DNA from: Proteles cristata cristata
Taxonomy: Eukaryota; Chordata; Mammalia; Carnivora; Hyaenidae
Assembly: GCA_017311185.1 (NCBI GenBank)
Contig: JAESUZ010001513.1
Coordinates: 42,923 to 106,922 of the forward strand
Reading direction: 5' to 3'
Length of the DNA stretch: 64,000 bases
How positions within the stretch are numbered: position 1 is the first letter of the stretch; every line of letters starts with the position of its first letter. Both the position numbers and the translations under genes were made by a program. This document shows positions 1 to 11,140 of this stretch, one piece after another. The notes beneath the pieces were generated by a model. That model ran no database searches. It worked only from the letters and a program-made list of their open reading frames with translations, and had not been told where the DNA came from.

Positions 1-1014
1 CTCACATCCTCCCCGCCCCCCCTCCCCCCATAAATGGGCAATTACCCAACCAAAGCTAATACTGCTTTGGGAATAATTCTGAAATTTCTGGATGATGTTG
101 ATGCACAAACTCTAAGGAAAAAGCCATTAATTTCCTTTTGCACTGAAGGTTACCCCCAAAAATCTAGACGAAGAAACCTGGCTGACAGAGGGAGATATCA
201 ATTATAATACTATCCTACAACTGGACTTGATTTTGCAAATATGATGGGAAATGGTGAGAAGTCCCCTATGTTCAGCATTTTGGGGATCTTAAGAGAAAAT
301 TGAGATATATGTAAGGTTGATCTTGGCCTATTTGTTTAACTCTTTCCAAGCATTCACAATGGTGAATGGAAGGAATGAAGGGCCTCTTGCCTGTATCCAC
401 AGCAGACCTAGAGAAGGAGAAAGAGAAGTCTTTCACCGCACCTTCCTTCTCAGGTCCTCAGTCTATATATCCAGACCTTAAAATGTGTACTCTTGCTCTC
501 AGCTGTCCACCTTATCCAGGTCCTCTCCATGATGCATAATTATAGACATAATATATAATTATAGGCATAATTCCCCTACAAGAAACTAGAGTGCAGGAAG
601 GAGAAACACAGAAATACTACGATAAGGTTACAAGTACTTTTTTCATTACAAGATTTAAGGCAGGTAAAAGAAGATGTAGGCAAACTTTCTCATGATCTGG
701 ATAAGTATATAGAAGATTTTTAGAATATTAGTTGTTTTTGAGGTGACCTGGAAAGATATAATGCTTTTGTTGAATCGGACTCTTAGTGAGACAGAGGAAT
801 GTAGAGTTCTGGCAGCACCTGAAAGATCTGGGAATGAACAATCATTCTCATGGGACTGGAGAGAAGTTCTAGTTTCCTACTGAAGTCTAGCCATTTCCAT
901 CACACTATGGACTATGGACTATGGTTTATCGAGTATGGACTATGGACTATGACCATCCCACTGACGAATGGTATTGACACAACTTCTGAGTTGTGTTTTG
1001 GAGAAATTAAAGCA
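1..1014 (+). mobile_element. Ancient class I ERV, gag fragment (5' part)
   Basis: Translating in shifting frames gives gammaretrovirus-type gag. About 60-300 resembles a matrix C-terminus (a YNT.LQLDL-like stretch near 200-235). About 630-870 resembles the capsid segment (LRQVKEDVGKLSHDLDKYIE near 655-715, then TETEECRVLAAPE-like near 790-830). Stops and frameshifts occur throughout, so it is a pseudogene. A truncated L1 interrupts the element at 1025, and gag resumes at 4275. No LTR is visible at the left, so the element probably runs out of the window. The family name cannot be set by eye. Confidence 0.7.
904..953. repeat. Short tandem repeat, ACTATGG units
   Basis: CTATGGACTATGGACTATGG-like units repeat with one interruption. 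They lie inside the decayed gag region, and no function is suggested. Confidence 0.6.
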
Positions 1015-1565
1015 GTCTAAGGTTCCAACAAGATATTAGCCAACCACTTCCAATAATACATCAAAAAAATTATTCACCACAACCAAGTGAGATTTATAGC
1101 TGGGATGCAGGGCTGGTTCAATCTCCACAAAACAAGCAATGTAATTCATCACATCAATAAAAGAAAGGACAAGAACCACATGATCCTTTCATTAGATACA
1201 GACAAAGCATTTGACAAAATACTTTCTTGATAAAAGCCCTTAAAAATGTAGGTATAGAAGAATTATACCTGGAGATCATAAAAGCCATATATGAAAAACC
1301 CAATGCTAATATCATCCTCAATGGGGAAACACAGAGCTTTCCCCCTCAGATCAGGAACAAGACAGGGATGTCCGCTCTCACCACTGTTATTCAACATAGT
1401 ATTGGAAGTCATAGCCTCACCAATCAGATAACACAAAGAAATAAAACGCATCCAAATCACCCAGGAGGAGTTCAAACTTCTTTGCAGAAGACATGATATA
1501 AATGGAAAACCCGAAAGATTCCACCAGAAGACTGCTAGAGCTAATTCAGGAATTCAGCAAAGTGG

Positions 1566-2171
1566 TGAAATGCCCAGAATTCGAGAGAACCCCAAAATCA
1601 GACCACCAGAGACCAGAGTCAAAGCCAAGCGGCAAGGGTTGTTTATTCGCAGGTTCGAACCCGGTCCTCCGCGCACTCGTTGCCGGTGACGCTAAGAGGC
1701 CCTGAACAAAGCCTCTGCAGCCTTTTTATAGACAAAAGTAAACAAGTCATGGGGAGGGACAGGAGATTTCCATGGTTACAAGTTTGTCATTGGTTAACAT
1801 TCAAATATGAACATTTACCGTATCTGATTGGTTCCTGCCATCAGGTTTTTTGCGGGATCCAATTATAACATTTGGGATACCTTTGAATTCAGTCTATCAT
1901 AGAGCGAGTTTAAAGTCTTGTTTGGCGACTAACAGGTTAACATCTCTCTCTCCAGGCCCTTCCCTCAGCAAGGTAGGGAGTAGCCTCTGGCCTTTTCGGA
2001 TTGGCTGCCGCCCTGAGGCTAGTCCCTTGGGCAATCCGGCGGCGGGAAAGCAAGCCTTAAGCATTGTTACAGAAGCAGAAAGAGCTGGTTAGGTATTAGC
2101 TTCCCACAGCGCAGGCATTAGTACAGAAGCAGAAAAGCTGAGTTTTTGGTTTAGTTTATCTAGGCCTCTCA
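1566..2171 (-). mobile_element. Solo LTR, class I ERV (same family as the 17.7-kb provirus)
   Basis: It runs TG...CA with a perfect 4-bp TSD, GTGG, at 1562-1565 and 2172-2175, and L1 ORF2 continues across the junction. Its reverse complement matches the LTRs at 17717 and 23031 in order: the CTGGGCATTTCA end, the GGTTCGAACCTGC region, TATAAAA (reverse complement near 1725-1731), a CCAAT box and the start region. It is visibly diverged from them, so it is an older family member reduced by LTR-LTR recombination. ORFs across it are incidental. Confidence 0.93.
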
Positions 2172-3687
2172 GTGGCAGGATATAAAACCAATGCACAGAA
2201 ATTGGTTGCATTCCTATACACCAACAATGAAGCAACAGAAAGAGAAATCAAGGAATAGATCTCATTAAAATTGCACCAAAAACCATAAAACCACTAGCAA
2301 TAAACATAACAAAAGAGGAGAAAAATCTATACACTGAAAACTATAGAAAACAGATGAAGGAAACTGAAGATGACACCAAAAAATGGAAAAATATTTCATG
2401 CTCCTGAATAGGAAGAACAAATATTGTTAAAATGTCAATACTACTCAAAGCAATCTATGTATTCAATGCAATCCATATCAAAATAATACCAGCATTCTTC
2501 ACAGAGCTAGAACAAGCAATCCTAAAACTTATAAAGAACCAGAACAGACCCTGAATAGACAAAGGAATCTTGAAAAAGAAAATGAAAGCAGGAGGCGTCA
2601 CAATCCCAGACTTCAAGCTGTATTACAAAGCTGTAATCATCAAGATGTATGATACTGGCACAAGAACAGATACTCAGATCAATGGTACAGAATTGAGAAC
2701 CCAGAAATGGACACACAGACATATGGTCAACTCATCCTTGACAAGCAGGAAGTATATTCAATGGGATAAAGACAGTCTCTTCAGCAAGTGGTGCTGGGAA
2801 AACTGGACAGCGATATGCAGAAAAAGGAACCTGGATCACTTTTTTACACCATACATAAAAATAAACTCAAAAATGGATGAAAGAGCTAAATGTAAGTCAG
2901 GAAGTCATCAAAATCCTCGAGGAGATAGAAAGCAAGAACCTCTTTGATTTGGCCACAACAACGTCTTATTCAACACATCTCCAGAGGAAAGGGAAACAAA
3001 AGCAAAAATAAACTATTGGGACCACAACAAAATAAAAAGCTTATGCACAGTGAAGGAAACAATCAGCAAAACTAAAAGGCAACCGATGGAATGGGAGAAG
3101 ATATTTGCAAATGACATATCAAATAAAGAGTTGGTATCCAAAATCTATAAAGTAACTTATCAAACTCAACACCCAAGAAACAAATATTCCAGTGAAGAAG
3201 TGGGCTAAAGACATGAACAGACATTTTTACAAAGAAGACATCCTGATGGCCAACAGACATGAAACGATGCTCAACATCACTCATCAACAGAGAAATACAA
3301 ATCAATGAGATAACACCTCACACCCATCAGAATGGCTAAAATCAACAAGTCAAGCAACAACAGATGCAGGCAAGGATCTCCCTTGCACTGCTGGTGGGAA
3401 TGCAAACTAATGCAGTCACTCTGGAAAATACTACGGAGTTTCCTCAGAAAATTAAAAATAGAACTTCCCCGTGACTCAGCAATTGCACTACTAGGTTATT
3501 TACCCAAGAGATACAGGTGTTCTGTTTCAAAGGGACACAAGCACCTCAATATTTATAGCAGCACTATCAACAATAACCAAAGTATGAAAAGAGCCCAAAT
3601 GTCAATCAATGGATGAATGGATAAAGAAGAGGTAGTATACATATACACAATAAACTATTACTCAGCAATCAAAAAGAATGAAATCTT

Positions 3688-3900
3688 TGGGCGCCTAGGT
3701 GGCTTAGTCGGTTAAGCGTCTGACTTTCGCTTAGGTCATGATCTCATGGTTCGTGGGTTCGAGCCCTGCGTCGGGCTCTGTGCTGACTGCCAGCTCAGAG
3801 CCTGGACCCTGTTTCAGTCTGTGACTCCCTCTCTCTCCGACCCTCCCCTGCTTACGCTGTTTCTCTCTCTCTCCTAGAAAGAAATAAAACATTAAAAAAA
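3688..3900 (+). mobile_element. CAN SINE, young feliform subtype
   Basis: A tRNA-derived head with Pol III A box (TGGCTTAGTCGG) and B box (GGGTTCGAGCCC) is followed by a CT-rich body and an A-rich tail. It sits in the 3' end of the L1 at 1025. Diverged TSD copies (AAAAGAATGAAATCTT versus AAAAGAATACAATTTT) flank it. Confidence 0.95.
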
Positions 3901-4274
3901 AAAAGAATACAATTTTACCATTTGCAACTACATGGATGGAACTAGAGGGTATCTTCTAAGGGAAATTAGTCAGAAAAAAGACAAATATCATATGACTTCA
4001 CTCATATGAGGACTTTAAGACATAAAACAGATGAACATAAGGGAAGGGAAGCAAAAATAATATAAAAACAGGGAGGGGGACAAAACATAAGAGACTCTTA
4101 AATATGGAGAACAGAAGGTTACCGGAGGGGTTAGGGGAGGGAGGATGGGCTAAATGGGTAAGAGGCATTAAGGAATCTATTCTTGAAATCATTGTTGCAC
4201 TGTATGCTAACTAACTTGGATGTAAATAAAAATGATAGTAAAAGGAAATTTTTTAAAAAAAGAGGTCTAAGGTT

Positions 4275-5431
4275 AAACCCTTAAGTTATTCTAAATTAGT
4301 CACTATCTACAGACACAGGATGAAAACCTGGTGCTCCTTCCTGGAAAGGTTAAGAGGCTCTCATTAAATATATGGCTATCTTCCTTAATGCCCTCAAAGT
4401 TAAGATGATTCTAAGGGAAAAATTTGTCAGTTAACTGGCCCCATATTCAGATAAAACTGTAAAAATTGGCTGTTGGCCTGGAGGGGACCATGGAGAAGCT
4501 CTTATGACCTGACAATTCAATGTATTACAATGAAATTCAAGATGAGAATAAGGAACAGAAAAGGAGGCTTAAGAAAAAAAAAATCTGGGGCGCCTGGGTG
4601 GCTTAGTCGGTTGAGCGTCCGACTTTGGCTTAGGTCATGATCTCGCTGTTCGTGGGTTCGAGCCCCGCGTCGGGCTCCGTGCTGACTGCCAGCTCAGAGC
4701 CTGGAGCCTGTTTAGTCTGTGACTCCCTCTCTCTCTGACCCTCCCCTCCTCTCTCTCTCTCTCTCTCTCTCCTAGAAATAAATAAAATATTTTAAAAAAG
4801 AAAGAAAGAAATCTAAGCCTCAGTCATGGCTTTACATAATATGTCAGACCATACTTCCCAAGGTCCTGGTACAAAGTGGCATTTATGTGGGTCTTCAGGG
4901 TACTGGAAATGAGAATGTCCTCAGAGGGGACAACAGAAGTCAAACCCTATAAGTATAAGCCATGCTCCTTTGTATGAATGCAGAGAAGATCGGAATGACC
5001 TGGAGGGCTCAGATAACCAGTGTCTTTGAAAAGGACTGCTGAGGCCCAGGGCTCTCCATGGTGGCTCCCCTGAACCAACTACCTATCCAAAATCCAGAGC
5101 CTCAGGTAACAGGCAACTCTGGATTTAGAGAGAGAAAACAGTTGATTTTCTACTTGATGCTGGAGCCACCTTTTTCTGTCCTTTCCACTCTTAGCCAAAC
5201 ATCCAAATGCAGTGTAAACTATTAGAGGCATCTCCAGATAACTTTGGACTAAATTCTTCCTCCAGCCACTGGGTGTTTACGATGAGAGTTGATGTTTTCA
5301 CATTCTTTTCTGCTAATGCTAGAGAGCCATACTCACTTTCTAGAAAAGGACATAGGACTGAACTAGAAATATTGAGCTACTAGCTCCAGGATGGGTAAAC
5401 AATTGCCTAAACTTATAATAACCTGAGTATC
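4275..5431 (+). pseudogene. Ancient class I ERV, gag capsid end, nucleocapsid and protease remnant
   Basis: This continues the element at 1-1014. About 4430-4560 resembles the capsid C-terminus (NCKNWLLAWRGPW-like). About 4880-4925 has a degenerate CCHC zinc knuckle (WHLCGSSGYWK, a stop, then ECP), where the first cysteine is a tryptophan. About 5140-5175 has a protease-like VDFLLDAGATFF, with the active-site T of DTG replaced by A. Reading frames shift repeatedly. A SINE (4587-4799) lies inside. It is typical of an old, non-functional gag-pro region. Confidence 0.68.
4587..4799 (+). mobile_element. CAN SINE, young feliform subtype
   Basis: The head is full length, the CT tract near 4750-4776 is expanded, and TCTCCTAGAAATAAATAAAA precedes the tail. 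A TSD of the AAAGAAATCT type flanks it. It is inserted in the ERV gag remnant. Confidence 0.95.
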
Positions 5432-5452
5432 AAAGATCAGTCTTTCCTTCAG

Positions 5453-7060
5453 TACGGTATTGGCACAAAAACAGACACACAGACCAATGGAACAGAATTG
5501 AGAACTCAGAAGTGGACCCAAAAGTATACAGCCAATTAATCTTTGACAGCAGGAAAGAATATCCAATAGAAAAAAGACAGCCTCTTTAACAGATAGTGTT
5601 GGGAGAACTGGACAGCAACATGCAGAAGAATGAAACTAGATCAATTTCTCACACCATACACAAAAATAAACTCAAAATGGATAAAGGACCTGAACGTGAG
5701 ACAGGAAACCATCAAAACCCTAGAGGAGAAAGCAGGAAACAACCTCCTTGACCTCCACCGCAGCAACTTCTTACTTGACACATCCCCAAAACCAAGGGAA
5801 TCAAGAGCAAAAATAAACTGTTGGGACCTCATCAAGATTAAAAGCTTCTGCACAGCCAAGGAAACAACCCAGAAAATTAATAGGCAACCAACAGAATGGG
5901 AAAAAATAGTTGCAAATGACATATCAGATAAAGGGTTGATATCCAGAATCTACAAGGAACTCACCAAACTACACGCCCGAAAAACAAACAACCCAGTGAA
6001 GAAATGGGCAGAAGATATAAACAGACACTTCTCCAAAGAGGACATCCAGATGGCCAACAGACACATGAAACGATGCTCAACATCCCTCCTCATCAAGGAA
6101 ATACAAATCAAAACCACACTGAGATACCACCTCACGCCAGTCAGAGTGGCTAAAATGAGCCAATCAGAGAACTCTAGATGCTGGCGAGGATGTGGAGAAA
6201 CGGGCACCCTCCTACACTGTTGGTGGAAATGTAAACTGGTACAGCCCCTCTGGAAAACAGTGTGGAGGTTCCTTAAAAAATTAACAATAGTGGGGCTCCT
6301 GGGTGGCTTAGTCGGTTGAGCATCCGACTTTCGCTTAGGTCATGATCTCGCGGTTCGTGGGTTCGAGCCCGCGTCGGGCTCTGTGCTGACTGGCAGCTCA
6401 GAGCCTGGAGCCTGTTTCAGTCTTTGACTCCCTCTCTCCCTGACCCTCCTGCTCATGCTGTCTGTCTCTCTCTCCTAGAAATAAATAAAAAATATTTTTA
6501 AAAATTAACAATAGAACTCCCCTAGGAGCCAGCAATAGCACTGCTAGGAATTTACCCAAAGGAATATAGAAATGCTGAGGCATAGGAGCACATGTACCCC
6601 AATGTTCATAGCAGCACTCTCAACAGTAGCCAAAACCATGGAAAGAGCCTAAGTGTCCATCAACGGACGAATGGATCAAGAAGATGTGGTTTATCTATAC
6701 CATGGAATACTACATGGCAACGAGAAACAATGAAATCTGGCCACGTGTAGCAACATGGATGGACCTTGAGGGTGTTATGCTGAGCGAAATAAGTCAGGCA
6801 GAGAAGGACAAATATCATATGTTTGCACGTATAGGAGGATTAGGAGGAACTTGATGGAGGACCAAGGGGGAGAAGAAGAGGGGAAATAGTGGGGAAAAGG
6901 GAGAGAGGCAAACCATGAGAGACTCTTGAATGCTGACAAAAACTGAGGACTGATGGATGTGGAGGGGAGGGGGGATGGGCACGGAGAGGGGCACTTGTGG
7001 GGATGAGCACTGGGTGTTATATGGAAACCAACATGACAATAAACTATTTATAAAAAAAAA
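5453..7060 (+). mobile_element. 5'-truncated younger L1
   Basis: It covers the last part of ORF2 (from about YGIGTKT, before the CX3CX7HX4C-type C-terminal region) to the L1 3' UTR, AATAAA and tail. A perfect 21-bp TSD flanks it at 5432-5452 and 7061-7081 (core GATCAGTCTTTCCTTC). The 229-residue open frame at 5630-6319 is L1 ORF2 running into a nested SINE, not a host gene. Sequence is close to the full-length L1s at 30522 and 55434. Confidence 0.95.
6291..6499 (+). mobile_element. CAN SINE, young feliform subtype, inside L1
   Basis: It has a perfect 15-bp TSD, AAAAATTAACAATAG, at 6276-6290 and 6500-6514. It is inserted in L1 ORF2, so it postdates that L1. Confidence 0.96.
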
Positions 7061-7081
7061 AAAGATCAGTCTTTCCTTCAG

Positions 7082-8087
7082 GTAAAATTAAATATGCCTC
7101 GTAGAGATGTTCCTATGGGAACTGGAAAGCCAAAGGGGAAATTGGGGATTGAAAATCATAAACTAGTTCAGAGGTTTAATTATTCTAATCAACAGTATCA
7201 CAAGATCCAAATAAGTATGGAAGATGGAGGAAAAACTATAGTTAAACCAAAAAAAGTAATAATAATAACCAGATATTTCAGGGTCTTTTTGAATAGCTAC
7301 AATGCATCTTTCCTTCTATTGGTGTGACTTCCTCCCTAGGAGGCTTTTTATTTGGAGTATTAATGCTCATTGGTCTAATATTTTTTATATGTAATTCATA
7401 GAAGCCATCACATATGACACAAAAAGAATACCTCCAAGAAAATCTTGCTCACCCAGACATTGCAAATACCCTCCTATGAAACTGGAATTCTGGATCAACC
7501 TCTGAATCTGCCTTGCTGTTTCCATCTTCACTGCCATTCAGCAGAAAGCAGTTAAGGTCAGTCATTGTCTCTGTTCCTAACGACAGTTAGGAGCCATGTG
7601 TTCACTGGGGGAAATATGATAGGAAAAAATGGGACTCAGTAGGCAGAGAAGGAAAGATTAGAACCTGACATCCCTGGGTGGGAAAAAACACACCACTATT
7701 TTGGAACAATGCTGGGAGTGTCTGACCACAGCAAATCTCCTTGGGTATAAGGTTCCTCTTAAGAATGTCACAAACACCACGTACTTCCCTTCAGGAATTT
7801 GACAATCAAAATATCTAGTTTAAAAAAAAGAAACTTTCGTAAAACTTTTCTTATATAAAGAACAAATGACCTCTTGTTGGGTTATCCTCTGATAAGACTT
7901 TCTTTACTTCAAAATTGGCATCTTAGATCTTGTGTTACAGTGCATTCACCACACTGAATGTGTTTGGTAACACATCTGGGTTGCTCTGCCTTTTGAAAAA
8001 CAGTGCCTTTTATAAACAGTGCCTAATTAAGAGATGTATGTATGTGTTTACACATACTAAACAGGTGTTTATGTTGACTACCTGTTA
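7082..8087 (+). other. Probable tail of the ancient ERV, then unassigned DNA
   Basis: The DNA resumes directly after the L1 TSD, so its left part belongs to the same locus as the protease remnant. Near 7320-7400 one frame gives a hydrophobic run (GGFLFGVLMLIGLIFFI) that could be a decayed env membrane segment, but no diagnostic env motif is visible. From about 7450 to 8087 I recognise nothing. Confidence 0.35.
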
Positions 8088-8307
8088 AAAAAACTTTTTA
8101 AATATTTATTTATTTTCCATAGACAGAGAGAAACAGAACACTAACGGGGACAGGAGAGAGGAAGAGGGAGACACAGAATTTGAAGCTGGCTCCAGGCTCT
8201 GAGCTGTCAGCACAAAGCTCTATGTAGGGGCTCAAACTCACTAACAGTGAGATCATGACCTGAACCAAAGTCCGATGCTTAACTGACTGAGCCACCCAAG
8301 TGGCCCA
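8088..8307 (-). mobile_element. CAN SINE, older
   Basis: The T-rich start, GA-rich body, AGATCATGACCTGA and terminal TGAGCCACCCAAGTGGCCC are the reverse complement of a CAN SINE. Substitutions are numerous, including in the B box, so it is an old copy. Confidence 0.9.
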
Positions 8308-8337
8308 GAGTACCTGTATTTTAAAAACACATGTTAG

Positions 8338-8585
8338 GGACGCCTGGGTGGCTCAATTGGTTGAGCGTCTGACTTCGGCTCAGGTCATGACCTCACAGAT
8401 TGTGGGTTCAAGCCTCATATTGGGCTCTGTGCTAACAGCTAGCTCAGATTGGGCTCTGTGATAACAGCTAGCTCAGAGGCTGGAGCCTGCTTCAGATTCT
8501 GTATCTCCCTCTCTCTCTGACCCTTCCCTGCTCATGTCTCTCTCTCTCTCTCTCCCTCTCAGAAATAAATAAAACATTAAATTTT
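8338..8585 (+). mobile_element. CAN SINE, cat-like older subtype with internal duplication
   Basis: The head is GACGCCTGGGTGGCTCAATTGG. The flanks are near-identical TSDs, AAAACACATGTTAG and AAAACACGTTAG. A segment of about 30 bp (TTGGGCTCTGTG..AACAGCTAGCTCAGA) occurs twice in tandem at about 8418-8477. The body is the GACAGCTCAGAG/GATTCTGTATCTCCC type rather than the young subtype. Confidence 0.93.
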
Positions 8586-8639
8586 AAAAAACACGTTAGA
8601 GAAGAAGGAGGCAGGCTTATGTTAATTCTGTTTTAAATT

Positions 8640-8995
8640 TTAAGAAATCACAAATTGTTTTCCCAAGCAGCTGCAACCTTTTACACTCCCATGAGCAATA
8701 CAGAAGTGTTCTGATTTACTCCACATATTTCACAAATATTTCCATTTTGTAATTGATTTCTAGGTTCATATCATTATCATCAGAAAAGATGCTTGATAGG
8801 ATATCAGTCTTAGATTTATTGATACTTGGTTTATGGTCAATATGTGACTTATCTTGAAGAATGTTCCATGTACACTTGAAAAGAGTATGTATTCTCTAGC
8901 TTTTACGGAATTTTATGAAATTTTATATAGCTATTTTATAGCTTTTATAGAACATTTTATGGAATGTTCTATATCTACTAACTCTGTATGGGACA
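8640..8995 (-). mobile_element. Ancient L1 fragments
   Basis: About 8645-8720 matches the reverse complement of L1 ORF2 C-terminal sequence (a TGTTTTCCCAAGCAGCTGCA-like stretch). About 8740-8990 matches ORF2 endonuclease-region DNA (TTGAAGAATGTTCCATGTAC, then GGAATGTTCTATAT). The fragments are highly diverged. Confidence 0.65.
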
Positions 8996-9334
8996 ATAAA
9001 ATTTGTTAACTCCCCACCCCCAACCAAACTTTTCCATTCGTAAAGATAAATCACTCATGGAGAGTGGCACTTGTACCAGAATAGTGTATCCATGTCCATC
9101 TGCAACATCCCTGACTGGAAATTGAGAAGCTTTGAATTTAGTGGGTTAATAATGAATACCTCTATGAATAATTTCAGAAGTTGGTTCCTGGGGCAAAGAT
9201 GGATAAAGGCAGAGCACATCTGAATATGGATTCATTGGATCAGAAGATGGTTCAGCAGTACACTCTGGCTGCATCTGAAATCTCATTAGATGCAAGCCCT
9301 CTCTGTCTGGGGAAGGTTATTCAATACATCAGAA
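8996..9334. other. Unassigned intergenic DNA
   Basis: I see no open frame, repeat head or LTR ends in this interval. Confidence 0.4.
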
Positions 9335-9480
9335 GAATTTTTTAAACATTTTTCTTCTAATGTTTATTTATTTTGACAGAGTGCAGAGGGCTAGAGAGAA
9401 GCAGACAAAGAATCTCAACCAGGATCTACACTGTCAGGGTACTATCCCAGGAATTGTGAGATCATGACTGGAGCCATATC
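9335..9480 (-). mobile_element. Diverged CAN SINE fragment
   Basis: A T-rich start with TGTTTATTTATTTTGACAGAG is followed by a purine body and GTGAGATCATGACTGGAGCC. The tRNA-like head is lost or scrambled beyond 9480. Confidence 0.7.
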
Positions 9481-9547
9481 AGGAGTTAGTAGCCTCATGA
9501 ACACAGGAACTCAAGTGATGAAGTTTTGGGGTGATGGGGGTGATGGT

Positions 9548-9990
9548 CTGGAGCCGACAGGCAAGAAAGACTTCTTCAAGTGATAAAGCACAGTGATAGG
9601 ATCTATGGGCAGGAAAAGCTACAGTGCATGCAGGGGGAGTGACTATTTTGTGGAGAGGGGGTGGAGAATTTCCAAAGAGACTTTCACATGCTAACGACTT
9701 ACTGGAGCCTAGTTATTGTCAAGCTAAAGTTGTTTTTCCTTCTGGCAAATAATTAACAGTAACACAGGAGGGAGTTCCTGGACTTTGGCCTATTAATGGG
9801 ATTGCCTTTTTCTGGTAAGCTGGTACAGAGTTTTTATCAATTTGACCATTTATTTTTTGTCCTTTCTCTTTTTGGGTAGCTGGGAGTGTCCAAGGAATAT
9901 CATACATGTCCCACCTGGTGGAGGAGGGGTGTGCTAGCTTATGCTTTGAGCCTCAGCCTGTCTCATGCACCCCAATCATATGTATCCTGA
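9548..9990 (-). mobile_element. LTR-like repeat, probable 3' LTR of an old minus-strand ERV
   Basis: This block parallels 16080-16530 over its length. Shared segments include TTTCACATGCTAA(C/A)GA, GGAGCCTAG/GGCCTAGCTATTGT, AGTTGTTTTTCC, AGTTCCTGG..TTTGGCCTATT, and AGTGTCCAAGGAATATCATA versus AGTGTTCACAGAATATCATA. Because the DNA between them encodes env and integrase remnants on the minus strand, the pair is best read as LTRs. Exact ends are not defined. Confidence 0.6.
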
Positions 9991-10181
9991 ACTACACAAT
10001 TTTGACCCTTAAATCTTTTAGATTGTTGAAAGTGGCAAGTCTCATCTTCTGTAGCTTCTTCCTGCTGAGAAGGGGTGTAAAGTTGTCCATACCTATGGAT
10101 CAATATTGGTCAGTTGGGAAACATTTACAAGAGTTATGAAAAGCAGAGCCAGCTGAATCCAACATGGACAGTAAGTCCATA
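9991..10181 (-). other. ERV interior, unassigned part
   Basis: It lies between the LTR-like block and the solo LTR at 10186. No protein motif is visible. Confidence 0.35.
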
Positions 10182-10185
10182 GTAT

Positions 10186-10690
10186 TGTGCCTGAATCACG
10201 AGTCCCCCAGTGACCTCAGAAGCCAATACTGATGCAAGAACAAAAAGGTCTTTATTACAAGCTCGAGCCAGGTCTCGCCTACCTACACAGCAGCAGCAGC
10301 AGCAGGGGGGAGCCCTGAACAAGAGTGAGCAGGGTTCTTAAGTGGTAAGGGATGGGGGTGTTACAGTACACACCAATCACATTTGTATAACACCCTTGGC
10401 AACAACTTTGACCATTCAGTACCTGTGACGTGTCCGTTACTTTTGGCGGACCCAATTATGGCCTTTTGAGACCCCTTTGAAAATGACCAATTATGAGGTG
10501 AGTTAGGCACAGGGGAGCAGCTCTTGCCTCAGCCTGCAGGAATGTTTCTAACCTCCTCTCATTGGCTAATTGGGGAGGAGGTTTGGCATTGAACAATCTG
10601 CAGTTTTTTTCTGAGACTGCTGCTATGTGCAGCCCGAGGTTACTTTTAATGGGGGTCTTAATTTTAATATGGTGTTATTTAGGCTCTTCA
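10186..10690 (-). mobile_element. Solo LTR, class I ERV
   Basis: It runs TG...CA with a perfect 4-bp TSD, GTAT, at 10182-10185 and 10691-10694. A reverse-complement polyadenylation signal (TTTATTAC region, about 10250) and inverted CCAAT boxes (ATTGG) are present. A CAG run (about 10286-10303) lies in the R/U5 part. Layout parallels the solo LTR at 13538 but the sequence is diverged, so it is another subfamily. It interrupts the older ERV env remnant. Confidence 0.88.
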
Positions 10691-10694
10691 GTAT

Positions 10695-11140
10695 GGCATC
10701 TATGTGAGTGAAGATCATCTGTTGTCAAGAAGTTATTTAGTGATGGAGTCTAGGCACCAAGCAGAGAGTCATCAAAAAAGGCGACAGACTAGGATTAGCA
10801 TGGTTAGAAGAATAAGAACTCCAAGAAAGACACCCTTAATAGTCAAAAATAGACCTCCTCCAAACCAGAAACTTAACCAATCATTGAAAGAGAGAAGGAT
10901 TTTGTAAGGTCTCAATTTGGGTATTTATGCCTTTTAAAAGCCCTGAGACATTTTTGTTATAGTCTGGAATACACACACAGCATATTTTTTGAGAGCACAA
11001 GTTCCATCTTGTGCAGCAGTTAAAACATCTCATGCCATTCTATTTTGCAGAAGTGTTTTGTGTATCTGGGCAACTTGAGTGTTAAGTAAGGAAATGCTGT
11101 TTTATGAATCATTGAGCACCCTATGGTCTACATATCAAGG
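10695..11140 (-). pseudogene. ERV env transmembrane (TM) subunit remnant
   Basis: On the minus strand, conceptual translation gives class I ERV TM features in order. First is a LQNRMA*DVLTAAQDGTCA segment (immunosuppressive region followed by the CX6CC area, whose last cysteines remain in part as AVCVF). Then comes a DWLSFWFGGG-like membrane-proximal stretch and a hydrophobic anchor (VFLGVLILLTMLILV). Stops and small shifts interrupt it. The solo LTR at 10186 lies immediately downstream in the sense of transcription. Confidence 0.72.

Larger units (their letters stand above)
1025..4264 (+). mobile_element. 5'-truncated older L1 with nested LTR and SINE
   Basis: The sequence starts in the reverse transcriptase part of ORF2 and runs through the C-terminal domain to an L1 3' UTR and A-rich tail near 4230-4261. 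The flanks are a TSD, GTCTAAGGTT, at 1015-1024 and 4265-4274. ORF2 is broken by many stops. A solo LTR (1566-2171) and a SINE (3688-3900) lie inside, so both are younger. The insertion split an older ERV gag gene whose halves lie on each side. Divergence from the full-length L1 at 30522 marks this as an older subfamily. Confidence 0.9.

Noticed and set aside
3688..3770. tRNA-like box A and box B sequences at SINE heads
   Set aside because: They belong to tRNA-derived SINEs. None folds into a complete cloverleaf or lacks the SINE body, so no tRNA gene is called.
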